Shown: in pieces, positions 15,194 through 24,930 of the stretch | Layout: each line of letters starts with the position of its first letter | How positions within the stretch are numbered: the stretch's first letter is position 1 | Source of the DNA: Paraperlucidibaca sp. | GTDB taxonomy: Bacteria; Pseudomonadota; Gammaproteobacteria; Pseudomonadales; Moraxellaceae | NCBI GenBank assembly: GCA_018066805.1 | Contig: JAGPVX010000008.1 | Span: 1 to 58,283, forward strand | Direction: 5' to 3' | Length of the DNA: 58,283 bases | Program-made: the position numbers and the translations under genes | Notes under the pieces: model-generated | The model's input: the letters and a program-made list of their open reading frames with translations, nothing else | The model's database searches: none | Told to the model about the DNA's origin: nothing

Positions 15194-17803
15194 TTATGTC
15201 AGCTGAGCGATATCAATTTTACCCGCTGGAGTTGTGTACTCCTCCATCTTGTCAAAGTTCAGGTATTGATAAATCTCGCCTGACATTGATTCGATTTGCT
15301 TAGCGTACTCCATGTACTCAGCCACGGTGGGTAGCTTGCCAATAACAGCGGCAACTGACGCTAGCTCGGCTGAGGCCAAGTAGACATCGGCACCTTGGCC
15401 TAAACGGTTGGGGAAGTTACGCGTCGATGTCGATACGCAAGTGCTGTTGGGTGCGACGCGAGCTTGGTTGCCCATGCACAGCGAGCAGCCAGGCATCTCA
15501 GTACGAGCACCAGCACGGCCATAGATGTTGTAATAGCCTTCTTCCATGAGCTGATGCTGATCCATTTTGGTCGGCGGGGCGATCCACAATTTCGTGGTCA
15601 GCGATCCACCAGGCACTTTGTCGAGCAGCTTACCAGCAGCGCGGAAGTGACCAATGTTGGTCATGCATGAGCCAATGAAGACTTCATCGATCTTAGTGCC
15701 AGCAACATCGGATAGCAGCTTGGCGTCATCTGGATCGTTCGGGCAGCAGAGCACAGGCTCTTTTACATCGGCCAGATCGATTTCGATGATTTCGGCGTAC
15801 TCAGCGTCTTTATCAGCGCGTAGCAGGCTTGGGTTGGCCAGCCATTTTTCCATATTGCCAATGCGGCGCGCGATGGTGCGAGCATCGCCATAGCCATTGG
15901 AAATCATCCATTTCAGCATGGTGATGTTGGAGGTCAGGTACTCTTTCACGCTGGCTTCCGACAAGGTGATCGTGCAACCCGCAGCTGAACGCTCAGCAGA
16001 AGCATCTGACAATTCAAAGGCTTGCTCGGCAGTTAGGTGCTCAAGGCCTTCAATTTCCAGAATGCGACCGTTGAAGGCGTTGATTTTGCCTTTCTTCTCA
16101 ACAGTGAGCAGGCCTTTTTGGATGCCGTAGTAAGGAATCGCGTGCACCAAGTCACGTAGCGTGATGCCTGGCTGCATTTTGCCTTTGAAGCGCACTAGCA
16201 CTGATTCAGGCATGTCTAATGGCATCACGCCAGTAGCGGCTGCGAAGGCCACCAAGCCAGAACCAGCTGGGAAGGAAATGCCCAGTGGGAAGCGAGTGTG
16301 CGAGTCGCCGCCGGTGCCGACAGTGTCGGGCAGCAACATGCGGTTGAGCCAAGAGTGGATGATGCCGTCGCCTGGACGCAGCGAAACACCGCCACGGTTC
16401 ATGATGAAGTCTGGCAGTGTGTGGTGCGTGCCAACGTCAACAGGTTTTGGATAGGCGGCGGTGTGGCAGAACGATTGCATAACCAAGTCAGCCGAGAAAC
16501 CCAAGCAAGCCAAATCTTTCAGCTCGTCGCGTGTCATTGGGCCAGTGGTATCTTGCGAGCCCACGGTGGTCATTTTCGGTTCGCAGTACGTGCCTGGGCG
16601 AACGCCTAAGCCTTCTGGCAGGTTGCAAGCGCGACCGACCATTTTCTGTGCCAGCGTGAAACCTTTTTTGGTGTCTGTTGGCAAGTGTGGCTGGCGGAAT
16701 AGAGTCGACGCACTAAGACCTAAAGCTTCACGAGCTCGGTTGGTCAAGCCACGGCCGATGATCAAGTTGATACGGCCGCCGGCACGTACTTCGTCTAGCA
16801 ATACCTGTGATTTTAGCTCGAAATTGACGATGACTTCATCGGTGCCGTGCTTGCAGATTTTGCCTTCGAATGGGTAGATGTCGATGACATCGCCCATGTG
16901 GAGCGAGTTAACGTCGCACTCAAATGGCAGCGCACCAGCATCTTCCATGGTGTTGAAGAAGATAGGAGCGATTTTGTTGCCGATACAAACGCCGCCATCG
17001 CGCTTGTTAGGGATGTGCGGCAAGTCATCGCCAGTGAACCAGAGCACCGAGTTGGTAGCTGATTTACGGCTTGAGCCTGTACCAACTACATCACCAACAT
17101 AGGCAACTGTGTGGCCTTTAGCTTTCAGTGCTTCGATCTGTTTGATCGAACCAATTTCGCCGGGCTTGTCAGGCGTAATACCATCGCGCGCGTTTTTCAG
17201 CATGGCGTTGGCGTGTAGCGGGATGTCTGGGCGGCTCCACGCATCTTGCGCAGGCGACAGGTCATCGGTGTTGGTTTCGCCGGTCACTTTGAACACGGTG
17301 ACGGTGATTTTTTGCGCAACGTCTGGACGGTTGGTGAACCATTCGCCATCGGCCCATGACTGCATGACGCCTTTAGCGTAGGCATTACCACCCTTAGCTT
17401 TCTCTTCAACATCGTGGAAAGCATCAAATACGAGTAATGTCTTTTTCAGCGCAATGGCGGCTTCGGCTGCTAGATTTGCATCATCTAGCAAAGTAACTAG
17501 CGGGGCCACGTTGTAACCACCAAGCATTGTGCCAAGCAGATACACAGCGCGTTGCTTGCTGATAAGAGCTGAGTCAGCTTTGCCAGTAGCGATAGCGGCT
17601 AAGTAGCCAGCTTTCACATAGGCAGCGGGGTCAACACCAGGCGGAACTCGGTTTTCAAGCAGGTCTACTAAGAAGTCTTCTTCGCCCTTAGGTGGGTTTT
17701 TTAAGAGTTCGACTACGGAGGCGACTTGTGCTTCATCTAGTGGTTTTGGGGGTACGCCGAGGGCGGCGCGTTCGGCAACATGCTGACGATAGGCTTCGAG
17801 CAC
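15194..17803 (-). CDS. acnB: Aconitate hydratase B (also 2-methylisocitrate dehydratase)
   Basis: TCA-cycle enzyme with a [4Fe-4S] cluster that converts citrate to isocitrate. The 869 residues compare with 865 in E. coli AcnB. The start [16 protein letters not shown] matches the family; the first codon is GTG, preceded by GAGGA. Cluster cysteines are visible in [10 protein letters not shown] and in GCSLCMGNQ. The HEAT-like N-terminal domain, swivel domain and catalytic core are in the AcnB order. The family is also an mRNA-binding iron sensor. It is separated from zapG by 192 bases holding a likely -10 element. Confidence 0.97.
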   Translation of the reverse strand: MLEAYRQHVAERAALGVPPKPLDEAQVASVVELLKNPPKGEEDFLVDLLENRVPPGVDPAAYVKAGYLAAIATGKADSALISKQRAVYLLGTMLGGYNVAPLVTLLDDANLAAEAAIALKKTLLVFDAFHDVEEKAKGGNAYAKGVMQSWADGEWFTNRPDVAQKITVTVFKVTGETNTDDLSPAQDAWSRPDIPLHANAMLKNARDGITPDKPGEIGSIKQIEALKAKGHTVAYVGDVVGTGSSRKSATNSVLWFTGDDLPHIPNKRDGGVCIGNKIAPIFFNTMEDAGALPFECDVNSLHMGDVIDIYPFEGKICKHGTDEVIVNFELKSQVLLDEVRAGGRINLIIGRGLTNRAREALGLSASTLFRQPHLPTDTKKGFTLAQKMVGRACNLPEGLGVRPGTYCEPKMTTVGSQDTTGPMTRDELKDLACLGFSADLVMQSFCHTAAYPKPVDVGTHHTLPDFIMNRGGVSLRPGDGIIHSWLNRMLLPDTVGTGGDSHTRFPLGISFPAGSGLVAFAAATGVMPLDMPESVLVRFKGKMQPGITLRDLVHAIPYYGIQKGLLTVEKKGKINAFNGRILEIEGLEHLTAEQAFELSDASAERSAAGCTITLSEASVKEYLTSNITMLKWMISNGYGDARTIARRIGNMEKWLANPSLLRADKDAEYAEIIEIDLADVKEPVLCCPNDPDDAKLLSDVAGTKIDEVFIGSCMTNIGHFRAAGKLLDKVPGGSLTTKLWIAPPTKMDQHQLMEEGYYNIYGRAGARTEMPGCSLCMGNQARVAPNSTCVSTSTRNFPNRLGQGADVYLASAELASVAAVIGKLPTVAEYMEYAKQIESMSGEIYQYLNFDKMEEYTTPAGKIDIAQLT

Positions 17804-17902
17804 AGTGGAGTCCTCTGGAGGGGGCGGTAAAAACTAAACCACCACGATAATCGGCCCACTGAGGCCAATGCACACGATGGTTTAGTGTGAATTCGGTTGA
17901 AA

Positions 17903-17931
17903 ATTATAATCTATAGACGCACGAAAAGTAA
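17903..17931 (-). promoter_or_regulatory. Candidate acnB promoter
   Basis: On the minus strand a consensus -10 TATAAT occupies 17908-17903. At 17 bases spacing the -35 position (17931-17926) reads TTACTT, a poor match, so an activator may be needed. The leader to the GTG start would be about 93 bases. Confidence 0.4.
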
Positions 17932-17932
17932 G

Positions 17933-17963
17933 GTCGGCACTCGTCCAATCGTCTGAGGCCGAC
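17933..17963 (-). terminator. Weak hairpin after zapG
   Basis: GTCGGC (17933-17938) pairs with GCCGAC (17958-17963). On the minus strand it follows zapG and is followed by ACTTTTCG, a weak T tract. It lies just upstream of the acnB -10 element. Confidence 0.3.
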
Positions 17964-17995
17964 TTGCAGGCGCGCGCCGTATTTTTCAACAAGAC

Positions 17996-18448
17996 TTATT
18001 TAAATCCATAACGCTCATCGAGCATGCCCTTATCGAGCGGATCCTTAGTGGCGTAGTCGCGTGGCGGCTCATAATACGAAAAGTCGCCCGACTCAATGCC
18101 CGCGTAAGGGTTCGGCTCTTGTGGCTCAGGAGCGGGGCCAGACAGACCAACAAACTGGTTGGCGGGGTTGTCTTCACGAGCGCGCTTAGGGTCATTGCAC
18201 AGTACTTGTGCCCCCGTGCGTAGGTGCTCATGAATCTCACGATAGCGCTGTGTCATCTCGTTCACTAGCTGTGCCGAGTGCTCGAAGTGGCTGCGCACGT
18301 CATTTTGATAATTTTCGTGGCGACTTTGCAGATCAGTGAGCAGAGCCTCTAGCTCGTGGCTGCGGTGATCGGAAGTCCGACGTTTCATGTAATAAGCGCC
18401 AATTGCAACGCCAATGAAAAAGAATACTGTGCTCCACAACGCCGTCAT
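17996..18448 (-). CDS. zapG: ZapG/YhcB (DUF1043) envelope and division protein
   Basis: 150 residues. One N-terminal transmembrane segment (about 4-20, LWSTVFFFIGVAIGAYYM) is followed by a charged coiled coil (about 24-80, with ELEALLTDLQSRHENYQNDVRSHF) and a proline-rich, disordered tail. This is the YhcB layout. YhcB/ZapG links elongation and division machinery in E. coli. It is divergent from a hydrolase gene followed by zapE, the usual zapG-zapE neighbourhood. Confidence 0.87.
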   Translation of the reverse strand: MTALWSTVFFFIGVAIGAYYMKRRTSDHRSHELEALLTDLQSRHENYQNDVRSHFEHSAQLVNEMTQRYREIHEHLRTGAQVLCNDPKRAREDNPANQFVGLSGPAPEPQEPNPYAGIESGDFSYYEPPRDYATKDPLDKGMLDERYGFK

Positions 18449-18517
18449 CTGAACTCTCCCTATCGGCTTAATGCCGAGCTACCACCTAAGCGCGTATTAT
18501 TCATGCAAATAACAGCG

Positions 18518-18546
18518 TTGGCGATCGATGTGTGTATCTATACCAT
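18518..18546 (+). promoter_or_regulatory. Candidate promoter of the hydrolase-zapE pair
   Basis: TTGGCG (18518-18523), a 17-base spacer and TACCAT (18541-18546), four of six matches in each box. It lies 43 bases before the ATG at 18589. Confidence 0.35.
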
Positions 18547-18588
18547 TCTCGCCGCTACTTGCGAAAGATCTACGTAGAGGACTTCGGC

Positions 18589-19275
18589 ATGGCCGGTAAC
18601 GAAAACTCCCCCTTTAAGTACGCTGTCGGTGACCATCGGCTGACACTACCTGGCCCGATGGGCCCGTTACAGGCCATTTTGTCTGTGCCGCCTCATGCCC
18701 GAGCAAAATCCTTGGCTGTGCTCTGCCATCCGCACCCGCTATTTGGCGGCACCATGGAAAATAAAGTTATTTTCACCGCTCATAGAGCATGTCGCGATGC
18801 CAGCATGGCAAGCCTCAGATTCAACTTTCGTGGTGTAGGCGAAAGTGCTGGTGAGTTCGATCATGGCGCCGGCGAGCAGCATGATGTGCTGGCGGTACTG
18901 GCTTGGGCGCAGGCGACGCTGGGTATTGAAGAGCTCACCCTCATTGGCTTCTCTTTTGGTGCTTTTGTGGCTGCTACAGTTTGGGCTAAGGCAACTCAAG
19001 CATCTTTGCAGGGGCGCTCGCTGATGCTGATTGCGCCGCCTGTGACGCGGTTTCCGATGGTCGGTTTCCAGTTGCCAAAAGGCACGCGAGTGATTTATGG
19101 CAATGAGGATGAGGTTGTCGATCCGCAGGCCATTAGCGACTGGCTGGAAACGCAAAATGCTGAAATAGAGGAGCGTGTGATGACGGGCGCTAGTCATTTT
19201 TTCCATGGTCGCTTGACCGATTTGCGCGATTGGGTTCGTCATGGCATTGAAGTAGGAGAGGGCCGCAATGGCTGA
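18589..19275 (+). CDS. Alpha/beta hydrolase (COG2945-like)
   Basis: 228 residues. The oxyanion region AVLCHPHPLFGGTMENKV and LRFNFRGVGESAGEFD, then the nucleophile elbow GFSFGA and the base in GASHFFHGRL, are characteristic of the small COG2945 hydrolases. The acid is probably in YGNEDEVVDP. The ATG at 18589 lies 8 bases after AGAGG; the frame extends upstream without a better start. It overlaps zapE by 8 bases, so the two are co-translated. Substrate unknown. Confidence 0.82.
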   Translation: MAGNENSPFKYAVGDHRLTLPGPMGPLQAILSVPPHARAKSLAVLCHPHPLFGGTMENKVIFTAHRACRDASMASLRFNFRGVGESAGEFDHGAGEQHDVLAVLAWAQATLGIEELTLIGFSFGAFVAATVWAKATQASLQGRSLMLIAPPVTRFPMVGFQLPKGTRVIYGNEDEVVDPQAISDWLETQNAEIEERVMTGASHFFHGRLTDLRDWVRHGIEVGEGRNG

Positions 19276-20395
19276 TGTGCAAAACCAAAGTCGGCCTCTT
19301 GGGCCATTGCCAAGCTATGAGCTGCTCATCGCACAAGAAGGCTACACCGCTGATCCTGCGCAAAGAGAAGCGGTAGAGGGCTTGCAGCAAGTATTTGATG
19401 AGCTTCTTGCGCGCTTTGAGCGTGCTCAGCGCGTGCGAGGCCCTGCGCGGATACGAGAAATTAGGCGTCAAAAGTTGCCAGCCCAAGGTCTGTATTTATG
19501 GGGTGGAGTAGGCCGTGGTAAGACTTGGTTGATGGATTTATTTTTTGAGTCAGTGCCATTTCGGCGCAAGTTACGCGTGCATTTTCATCGCTTTATGCAG
19601 CGAGTTCATCTTCAGCTGAAAGAGTTGCAGGGGACAAAAGACCCACTCTCGCACGTCGCCGACACCTTGCATAATGAGGCTGTTGTTATTTGCTTCGATG
19701 AGTTTTTTGTTACTGACATTGCCGATGCGATGATTTTGGGTGGATTGTTCGAGCGCTTGTTTGTGCGCGGTGTGACCCTTGTGGCCACATCAAATATCGT
19801 GCCTGAGCGTTTGTATGAAAACGGCTTGCAGCGCCAGCGCTTCCTTCCTGCCATCGCGCTAGTGCAAGCGCATTGCCGAGTGCTCAATGTGGATGCCGGC
19901 ATTGATTATCGACTGCGCGTATTAACGCAGGCGGCGCTCTACTACACGCCAGTGGATGATGCGGCTGCACAAGCTTTGCAGGCGCGTTTTAGAGAGCTAA
20001 CGCTCGGGCAGAGTGTGCAGAACTCGCCACTTAATATTAATGATAGGACGGTCGAGGTTCTTTGTCGCAGTGATGATGTGCTCTGGGTTAGCTTTACGGA
20101 GCTCTGCGAAGAGCCTAGAAGCGCTCATGACTATATTGAGCTGGCACGTGTTTACCACTCAGTAGTGCTGGTTGGTATTCCTGAGCTGGGTATAGATAAC
20201 GACGATGCAGCAAGGCGCTTTATCAATTTGATCGATGAGCTTTATGATCGCTGCGTTAATTTGGTGGCATCCGCTGAGCGGCCTATTTTGTCGCTATACT
20301 CAGGCGGGCGCTTGAGCTTTGAGTTTGAGCGAACCCAAAGTCGATTGCAGGAAATGCAATCCAGCGATTATTTGATGCGCCCACATCGGCCTTAG
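19268..20395 (+). CDS. zapE: Cell division ATPase ZapE (AFG1-like)
   Basis: AAA-type P-loop ATPase that joins the Z ring late in division, especially under stress, in E. coli. 375 residues. Walker A is GGVGRGKT, Walker B is VICFDEFFV, and the AFG1 segments GGLFERLF, VATSNIVPERLYENGLQR and FLPAI follow. The C-terminal SLYSGGRLSFEFERTQSRL is typical. It overlaps the preceding hydrolase gene and is near divergent zapG, a division-related neighbour. Confidence 0.93.
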   Translation: MADVQNQSRPLGPLPSYELLIAQEGYTADPAQREAVEGLQQVFDELLARFERAQRVRGPARIREIRRQKLPAQGLYLWGGVGRGKTWLMDLFFESVPFRRKLRVHFHRFMQRVHLQLKELQGTKDPLSHVADTLHNEAVVICFDEFFVTDIADAMILGGLFERLFVRGVTLVATSNIVPERLYENGLQRQRFLPAIALVQAHCRVLNVDAGIDYRLRVLTQAALYYTPVDDAAAQALQARFRELTLGQSVQNSPLNINDRTVEVLCRSDDVLWVSFTELCEEPRSAHDYIELARVYHSVVLVGIPELGIDNDDAARRFINLIDELYDRCVNLVASAERPILSLYSGGRLSFEFERTQSRLQEMQSSDYLMRPHRP

Positions 20396-20421
20396 GCGTA
20401 TGGCATGCAGAGCAATCAAGC

Positions 20422-20451
20422 TTGTTTTGTAGGTCCGAGGCTATGTATATA
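20422..20451 (+). promoter_or_regulatory. Candidate promoter of rplM-rpsI
   Basis: TTGTTT (20422-20427), an 18-base spacer and TATATA (20446-20451). The predicted leader of about 165 bases is long, as is common for ribosomal protein operons under autogenous control. The rest of the 227-base gap has no clear hairpin. Confidence 0.35.
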
Positions 20452-20622
20452 GCGCGCTATTGCTCACACGCTGACCTAATTAGCGCAGCAATGCCTAGGG
20501 TAGTGAAAAAATCTTCAAGCAGTCATTGCCAATAGGCTCGTCCTTGGGTAACATTCGCGACCTCATTGCGGTGACAACATTTTTGGGTTGCCGCACAACT
20601 CGATTTTTGAAGGCAAGTTGAC

Positions 20623-21051
20623 ATGAAGACTATCAGTGCCAAGCCTGAGACCGTAAAGCGTGAATGGTTTGTGGTTGACGCAAACGGTAAAACGCTGGGT
20701 CGTCTAGCTTCCGCTATTGCCGTGCGTCTGCGCGGTAAGCACAAGCCAGAATTTACTCCGCACGTCGACACCGGCGATTACATTGTTGTTGTGAACGCTA
20801 GCAAAGTAGCTGTCACTGGCAACAAGGTTCAGGACAAAATGTACTGGCACCACACAGGCTTCCCTGGTGGTATCAAAGGCGTGAATTTCGAGAAGCTATT
20901 GGCACATCGCCCTGAAGCTCCTTTGGAAATCGCCGTTAAAGGCATGCTGCCAAAAGGCCCATTGGGTCGTGATATGCTGGCTAAGTTGAAAGTGTATGGT
21001 GGTGCTGAGCATCCCCATTCCGCCCAACAGCCGCAAGAACTGAATATCTGA
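20623..21051 (+). CDS. rplM: 50S ribosomal protein L13
   Basis: 142 residues, the E. coli length. Begins [20 protein letters not shown] and contains [22 protein letters not shown] and [10 protein letters not shown], all conserved in L13. It binds 23S rRNA early in 50S assembly. rpsI follows after 11 bases in the standard rplM-rpsI pair. Confidence 0.98.
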   Translation: MKTISAKPETVKREWFVVDANGKTLGRLASAIAVRLRGKHKPEFTPHVDTGDYIVVVNASKVAVTGNKVQDKMYWHHTGFPGGIKGVNFEKLLAHRPEAPLEIAVKGMLPKGPLGRDMLAKLKVYGGAEHPHSAQQPQELNI

Positions 21052-21062
21052 GCGCCTAAGCT

Positions 21063-21449
21063 ATGACAATGAATTACGGTACTGGCCGTCGCAAAACTGC
21101 GACAGCACGCGTGTTTATCACTCCGGGTAAAGGCGACATCGTCGTTAATGACCGCCCGTTGGATACTTACTTTGGTCGTGAAACTGCTCGTATGGTGGTG
21201 CGTCAGCCACTAGAGTTGGTTGAGCTTCTGACTCAATTCGACATCAAAGTCACCGTTGCTGGTGGTGGTATCGGCGGCCAAGCCGGTGCAATTCGTCATG
21301 GCATTACACGTGCTTTGGTGGAATACAACGAAGAGCTGAAATCGCCACTGCGTAAAGCAGGCTTCGTAACGCGTGATGCGCGTGAAGTTGAGCGTAAGAA
21401 AATCGGTCTGCGTAAAGCGCGTAAGCGTCCACAGTACTCGAAGCGTTAA
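21063..21449 (+). CDS. rpsI: 30S ribosomal protein S9
   Basis: 128 residues. It contains [14 protein letters not shown] near the start and ends [12 protein letters not shown], the basic tail that reaches the ribosomal P site. Translation may start at the ATG at 21063 or at 21069. Followed by a strong terminator. Confidence 0.98.
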   Translation: MTMNYGTGRRKTATARVFITPGKGDIVVNDRPLDTYFGRETARMVVRQPLELVELLTQFDIKVTVAGGGIGGQAGAIRHGITRALVEYNEELKSPLRKAGFVTRDAREVERKKIGLRKARKRPQYSKR

Positions 21450-21480
21450 TCTGCTCGGCGCTAGTCGCCGACGCCGATAC

Positions 21481-21513
21481 AAAAAGCCCGCTTGGTTTAC
21501 CAGCGGGCTTTTT
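21481..21513 (+). terminator. Intrinsic terminator of rplM-rpsI
   Basis: AAAAAGCCCGC (21481-21491) pairs with GCGGGCTTTTT (21503-21513), with a TGG/CCA extension in the loop and a T tract on the plus strand. Confidence 0.93.
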
Positions 21514-21574
21514 GCATTTGGTCTATTTTCTGTGTAATGAGCGGAAACTCTGTGTGGATATGGCTTTCTTTATC

Positions 21575-21603
21575 TTGTCAGTTCCACGCTATTTCATTAA
21601 CAT
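21575..21603 (+). promoter_or_regulatory. Promoter of petABC
   Basis: TTGTCA (21575-21580), a 17-base spacer and TAACAT (21598-21603). Start predicted near 21610, giving a leader of about 75 bases. It lies after the rpsI terminator, so petABC needs its own promoter. Confidence 0.5.
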
Positions 21604-21684
21604 GTGTGGGCTTTTTCAAGCTCCGCCAGGTACCAGCGCGTGCCTCTAAATGGCGGCCTTAAGCTGATTCGGAGAGTGCGTCTA

Positions 21685-22275
21685 ATGAGTACTGACGGCG
21701 TAAATGTTGATCGCCGCCGCCTGCTGATTGGTGCCACAGCTGCTGTAGGTGCTGTGGGCGTCGCAGGGGTAGCAGTTCCCTTTGTAAAATCGTGGAACCC
21801 GAGCGCCAAGGCGAAAGCCGCTGGTGCACCCGTCACCGCTGACATTAGTCAGATCGAGCCTGGCCAGCGCGCTGTGTTTGAGTGGCGTGGTAAGCCTGTT
21901 TGGGTGGTGCGTCGCACGCCTGAAATGCTGAGAACGCTGTCTACGCACGATAGCAAGCTTAATGACCCAAATTCTGAAGTTGAAACTCAGCAGCCTGCAT
22001 ACGCTAAAAACCCCACGCGCTCAATTAAGCCTGAGTTTTTGGTGTTGACCGGTATTTGCACGCACTTGGGCTGTTCTCCATTATTCCGTCCAGAAGTTGC
22101 TGCTGCCGATTTAGGTGCAGACTGGGTCGGTGGGTTCTTTTGTCCATGCCACGGCTCGCGCTTTGACTTAGCTGGTCGCGTCTTTAGTGGTGTGCCGGCG
22201 CCAACAAACTTAGTGGTGCCACCTTACCGCTACGTAACAGACTCTGTGATTGTGATTGGTGAGGATACCGTCTGA
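21685..22275 (+). CDS. petA: Ubiquinol-cytochrome c reductase, Rieske iron-sulfur subunit
   Basis: 196 residues. A twin-arginine-like start (RRRLLIG, 10-16) precedes one membrane segment. Box 1 is CTHLGC (125-130) and box 2 is CPCHGS (153-158). By family knowledge C125, H127, C153 and H156 hold the [2Fe-2S] cluster and C130-C155 form the disulfide. It takes electrons from ubiquinol to cytochrome c1. GGAGAG precedes the ATG at 21685. Its TGA overlaps the petB ATG. Confidence 0.97.
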   Translation: MSTDGVNVDRRRLLIGATAAVGAVGVAGVAVPFVKSWNPSAKAKAAGAPVTADISQIEPGQRAVFEWRGKPVWVVRRTPEMLRTLSTHDSKLNDPNSEVETQQPAYAKNPTRSIKPEFLVLTGICTHLGCSPLFRPEVAAADLGADWVGGFFCPCHGSRFDLAGRVFSGVPAPTNLVVPPYRYVTDSVIVIGEDTV

Positions 22276-23507
22276 TGGCAAATCTAGGTAAAAGCCTTAT
22301 GGGCTGGGTAGATGCGCGTTTCCCCGCGACTGAAACCTACGAATATCACATGTCGAAGTACTATGCCCCGAAGAACTTCAACTTCTGGTATTTCTTCGGT
22401 GTGTTGTCAATGATTGTGTTGGTTAACCAACTGGTTACCGGTATTTGGTTGACGATGTCTTACAACCCGTCAGGCGAAGGTGCATTTGATTCTATCGAAT
22501 ACATCATGCGTGACGTTGAGTACGGCTGGCTATTGCGCTATATGCACTCCACCGGCGCATCCGCGTTCTTCGTTGTGATTTATCTGCATATGTTCCGCGG
22601 CTTGCTTTACGGTTCATACAAAAAGCCTCGTGAGCTGGTGTGGCTGTTCGGTATGGCCATCTACTTAGCGCTAATGGCTGAAGGCTTCTTCGGTTACCTG
22701 CTGCCATGGGGCAATATGTCCTATTGGGGTGCGCAAGTTATTCTGAACTTGGCTGGTGCTGTGCCAGTTGTCGGCGAGCAGCTAGTGACTTGGGTTCGCG
22801 GCGACTACTTGATCTCTGGCATTACCTTGAACCGCTTCTTCGCATTACACGTGGTGGCGATTCCTCTAGTGCTTGTGGCCTTAGTGTTTATGCACTTGGT
22901 TGCATTGCACCATGTGGGCTCAAACAACCCTGATGGCGTTGACATCAAGAAAGTGAAAGGCGAAGACGGTATTCCACTAGATGGCATTGCTTTCCACCCT
23001 TACTACACGGTGCATGACTTAGTCGGTATTGTGGTGTTCTTGGCGGCTTTCTCGGCAGTGTTGTTCTTCTTCCCTGATGGCGGTGGCTACTTCTTGGAGC
23101 GACCAAACTTCGAGCCAGCTAACCCGCTGAAGACGCCTGATCACATTGCTCCAGTATGGTATTACACCCCGTACTACGCGATTCTGCGTGCAGTACCGTC
23201 AAAAATTGGTGGTGTGGTTGCCATGGGTGCGGCGATTGCCATTCTCTTTGTCCTGCCTTGGCTGGATAAGAGCCCGGTGAAATCGATGCGCTATAAAGGC
23301 ACGCAAAGCAAGATTTGGCTTGGTGTGTTTGTCATCAGCTTCTTAGGCTTGGGCTACTTAGGCGCAGTACCTTCCGATCCTGTTAAAACCGTGATGTCGC
23401 AGATCTTGACGATTACTTATTTCTTGTTTTTCTTACTCATGCCGTTCTATACGTCCATGGAGAAGGTAAAACCTGTGCCTGATCGCGTTACTGGGGGATC
23501 ACACTAA
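22275..23507 (+). CDS. petB: Cytochrome b of the bc1 complex
   Basis: 410 residues with eight or so hydrophobic helices. Conserved segments include LRYMHSTGASAFFVVIYLH, EGFFGYLLPWGNMSYWGAQV and the PEWY-like FAPVWYY variant (here IAPVWYYTPYYAILRA). Haem histidines lie in the HS and H-x(n)-H pairs of helices B and D. It holds both quinone sites. The start overlaps petA (TGATG) and the stop overlaps petC (TAATG). Confidence 0.97.
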   Translation: MANLGKSLMGWVDARFPATETYEYHMSKYYAPKNFNFWYFFGVLSMIVLVNQLVTGIWLTMSYNPSGEGAFDSIEYIMRDVEYGWLLRYMHSTGASAFFVVIYLHMFRGLLYGSYKKPRELVWLFGMAIYLALMAEGFFGYLLPWGNMSYWGAQVILNLAGAVPVVGEQLVTWVRGDYLISGITLNRFFALHVVAIPLVLVALVFMHLVALHHVGSNNPDGVDIKKVKGEDGIPLDGIAFHPYYTVHDLVGIVVFLAAFSAVLFFFPDGGGYFLERPNFEPANPLKTPDHIAPVWYYTPYYAILRAVPSKIGGVVAMGAAIAILFVLPWLDKSPVKSMRYKGTQSKIWLGVFVISFLGLGYLGAVPSDPVKTVMSQILTITYFLFFLLMPFYTSMEKVKPVPDRVTGGSH

Positions 23508-24175
23508 TGAAAAAGTTGATCATGGCTCTTGTCTTGTCGATAGCACCGGTTTGGGCTTTCGCCTCGGCTGGTGGCGCCTGCGGTGAGCTGCACGAATGCG
23601 AAGTAGCACCGATCAATTTGCACGATAAAGCATCGTTGCAGAAAGGCGCTCAGCTTTTTCTAAGCTACTGCTCAGGCTGTCATAGCGCGAAATACTTGCG
23701 TTACGAGCGAATGTCACAAGATTTAGACATCGACCCTGCGTTGGTTGAAAAGTACATGATGTTTACTAGCGATAAAATCGGCGATCCGATCAACTCGCAC
23801 GTGAGCCCGAAAGATCAAGCCAAATGGTTTGGTAATGCGCCACCTGATCTGTCTTTGGAAACACGTTTCCGCTCGCCAGACTGGGTCTATACCTACTTGC
23901 TTAACTTCTATCCAGACGATAAACGTCCATGGGGTGTAAACAACCACGTCTTTAAAGATGTTGGTATGCCTCATGTACTACAACCGCTGGAGAAAGAGCT
24001 AGGTCCTGAAGGTTATGAAGAAGCTATGGGCGACCTGGTTAACTTCATGACGTATATGGCTGAACCTTCGCGCACCACGCGTGAAGCCATGGGTTTTTGG
24101 GTATTACTGTTCTTGGCAGTGCTCTTTATTCCCGTGTACTTCCTGAACAAAGAGTTCTGGAAAGACGTTAAATAA
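23507..24175 (+). CDS. petC: Cytochrome c1 of the bc1 complex
   Basis: 222 residues. Cleavable signal sequence (1-20), haem c motif CSGCH (55-59) followed by SAKYLRYERM, sixth-ligand region near DVGMPHVLQP, and a C-terminal membrane anchor (about 198-216). It passes electrons to soluble or membrane cytochrome c. Two extra cysteines (C25 and C31) lie near the mature N-terminus. Confidence 0.97.
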   Translation: MKKLIMALVLSIAPVWAFASAGGACGELHECEVAPINLHDKASLQKGAQLFLSYCSGCHSAKYLRYERMSQDLDIDPALVEKYMMFTSDKIGDPINSHVSPKDQAKWFGNAPPDLSLETRFRSPDWVYTYLLNFYPDDKRPWGVNNHVFKDVGMPHVLQPLEKELGPEGYEEAMGDLVNFMTYMAEPSRTTREAMGFWVLLFLAVLFIPVYFLNKEFWKDVK

Positions 24176-24208
24176 TCCCACATCGGCATTTGCCGGCTGT
24201 GGTCTTGA

Positions 24209-24245
24209 GCAAAAGGGCGCGCGCTTTACGGTGCCGCCCTTTTGC
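24209..24245 (+). terminator. Probable terminator of petABC
   Basis: GCAAAAGGGC (24209-24218) pairs with GCCCTTTTGC (24236-24245), with further GC pairing in the loop (GCGC). The T-rich continuation is CTTTTGCTTTTG. It sits between petC and sspA. Confidence 0.7.
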
Positions 24246-24286
24246 TTTTGCGCTTCTGAGTTGAGCGCTTGCTAGGGGGATTTAAG

Positions 24287-24922
24287 ATGGCGACGGTTAC
24301 ACGACGCGCTTCAATGACTTTTTATTCGGAAGCGGCGGATCATTACAGCCACCGCGTACGCTTTGTGTTGGCCGAAAAAGGTGTTTCAGTCGATGTAGTG
24401 AGTGTTTCTGCAGGCAATCGCCCAGCTGATTTAGCAGATTTGAACCCGTACAACGAGCTGCCGGTATTGGTTGATCGTGACTTATCGCTTTATGAAACCA
24501 AAGTCATGATGGAATACCTCGACGAACGTTTTCCACACCCACCATTGCTACCGATTTATCCGGTTGCACGTGCGCAAGCTAGGTTATTGGCTTACCGCAT
24601 CGAGAAAGATTGGTGCTCGCAAGTCGATGCCATTTTGTCGGGCAAGCTGAAAGATGCTGCTTTGCAGAAAGCGCAAAAAACACTTCGCGATAGCTTGATT
24701 ACGGTTGCCCCGATTTTTAACGAGATGCCTTTCTTCATGAGCGAAGAGTTCTCCTTGCTTGATTGCATGTTGGCACCAATCTTATGGCGCTTGCCAGCAA
24801 TGGGCATTGAGCTGCCTGAGCGCTCATGCAAAGGCATGGTGCGTTATATGGGGCAGATCTTCCATCGCGATGGCTTCTTAGCCAGCTTGACCGATGTTGA
24901 ACGCGATATGCGTCGAGGCTGA
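24287..24922 (+). CDS. sspA: Stringent starvation protein A
   Basis: 211 residues, GST fold without GST activity. It binds RNA polymerase and modulates stress and virulence gene expression. The segments FYSEAADHYSHRVRFVLAEKG, NPYNELPVLVDRDL, YETKVMMEYLDERFPHPPL and FFMSEEFSLLDCMLAPILW match SspA. The ATG at 24287 is chosen because AGGGGGA lies just before it. sspB follows after 8 bases. Confidence 0.95.
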   Translation: MATVTRRASMTFYSEAADHYSHRVRFVLAEKGVSVDVVSVSAGNRPADLADLNPYNELPVLVDRDLSLYETKVMMEYLDERFPHPPLLPIYPVARAQARLLAYRIEKDWCSQVDAILSGKLKDAALQKAQKTLRDSLITVAPIFNEMPFFMSEEFSLLDCMLAPILWRLPAMGIELPERSCKGMVRYMGQIFHRDGFLASLTDVERDMRRG

Positions 24923-24930
24923 AGCTAGTG

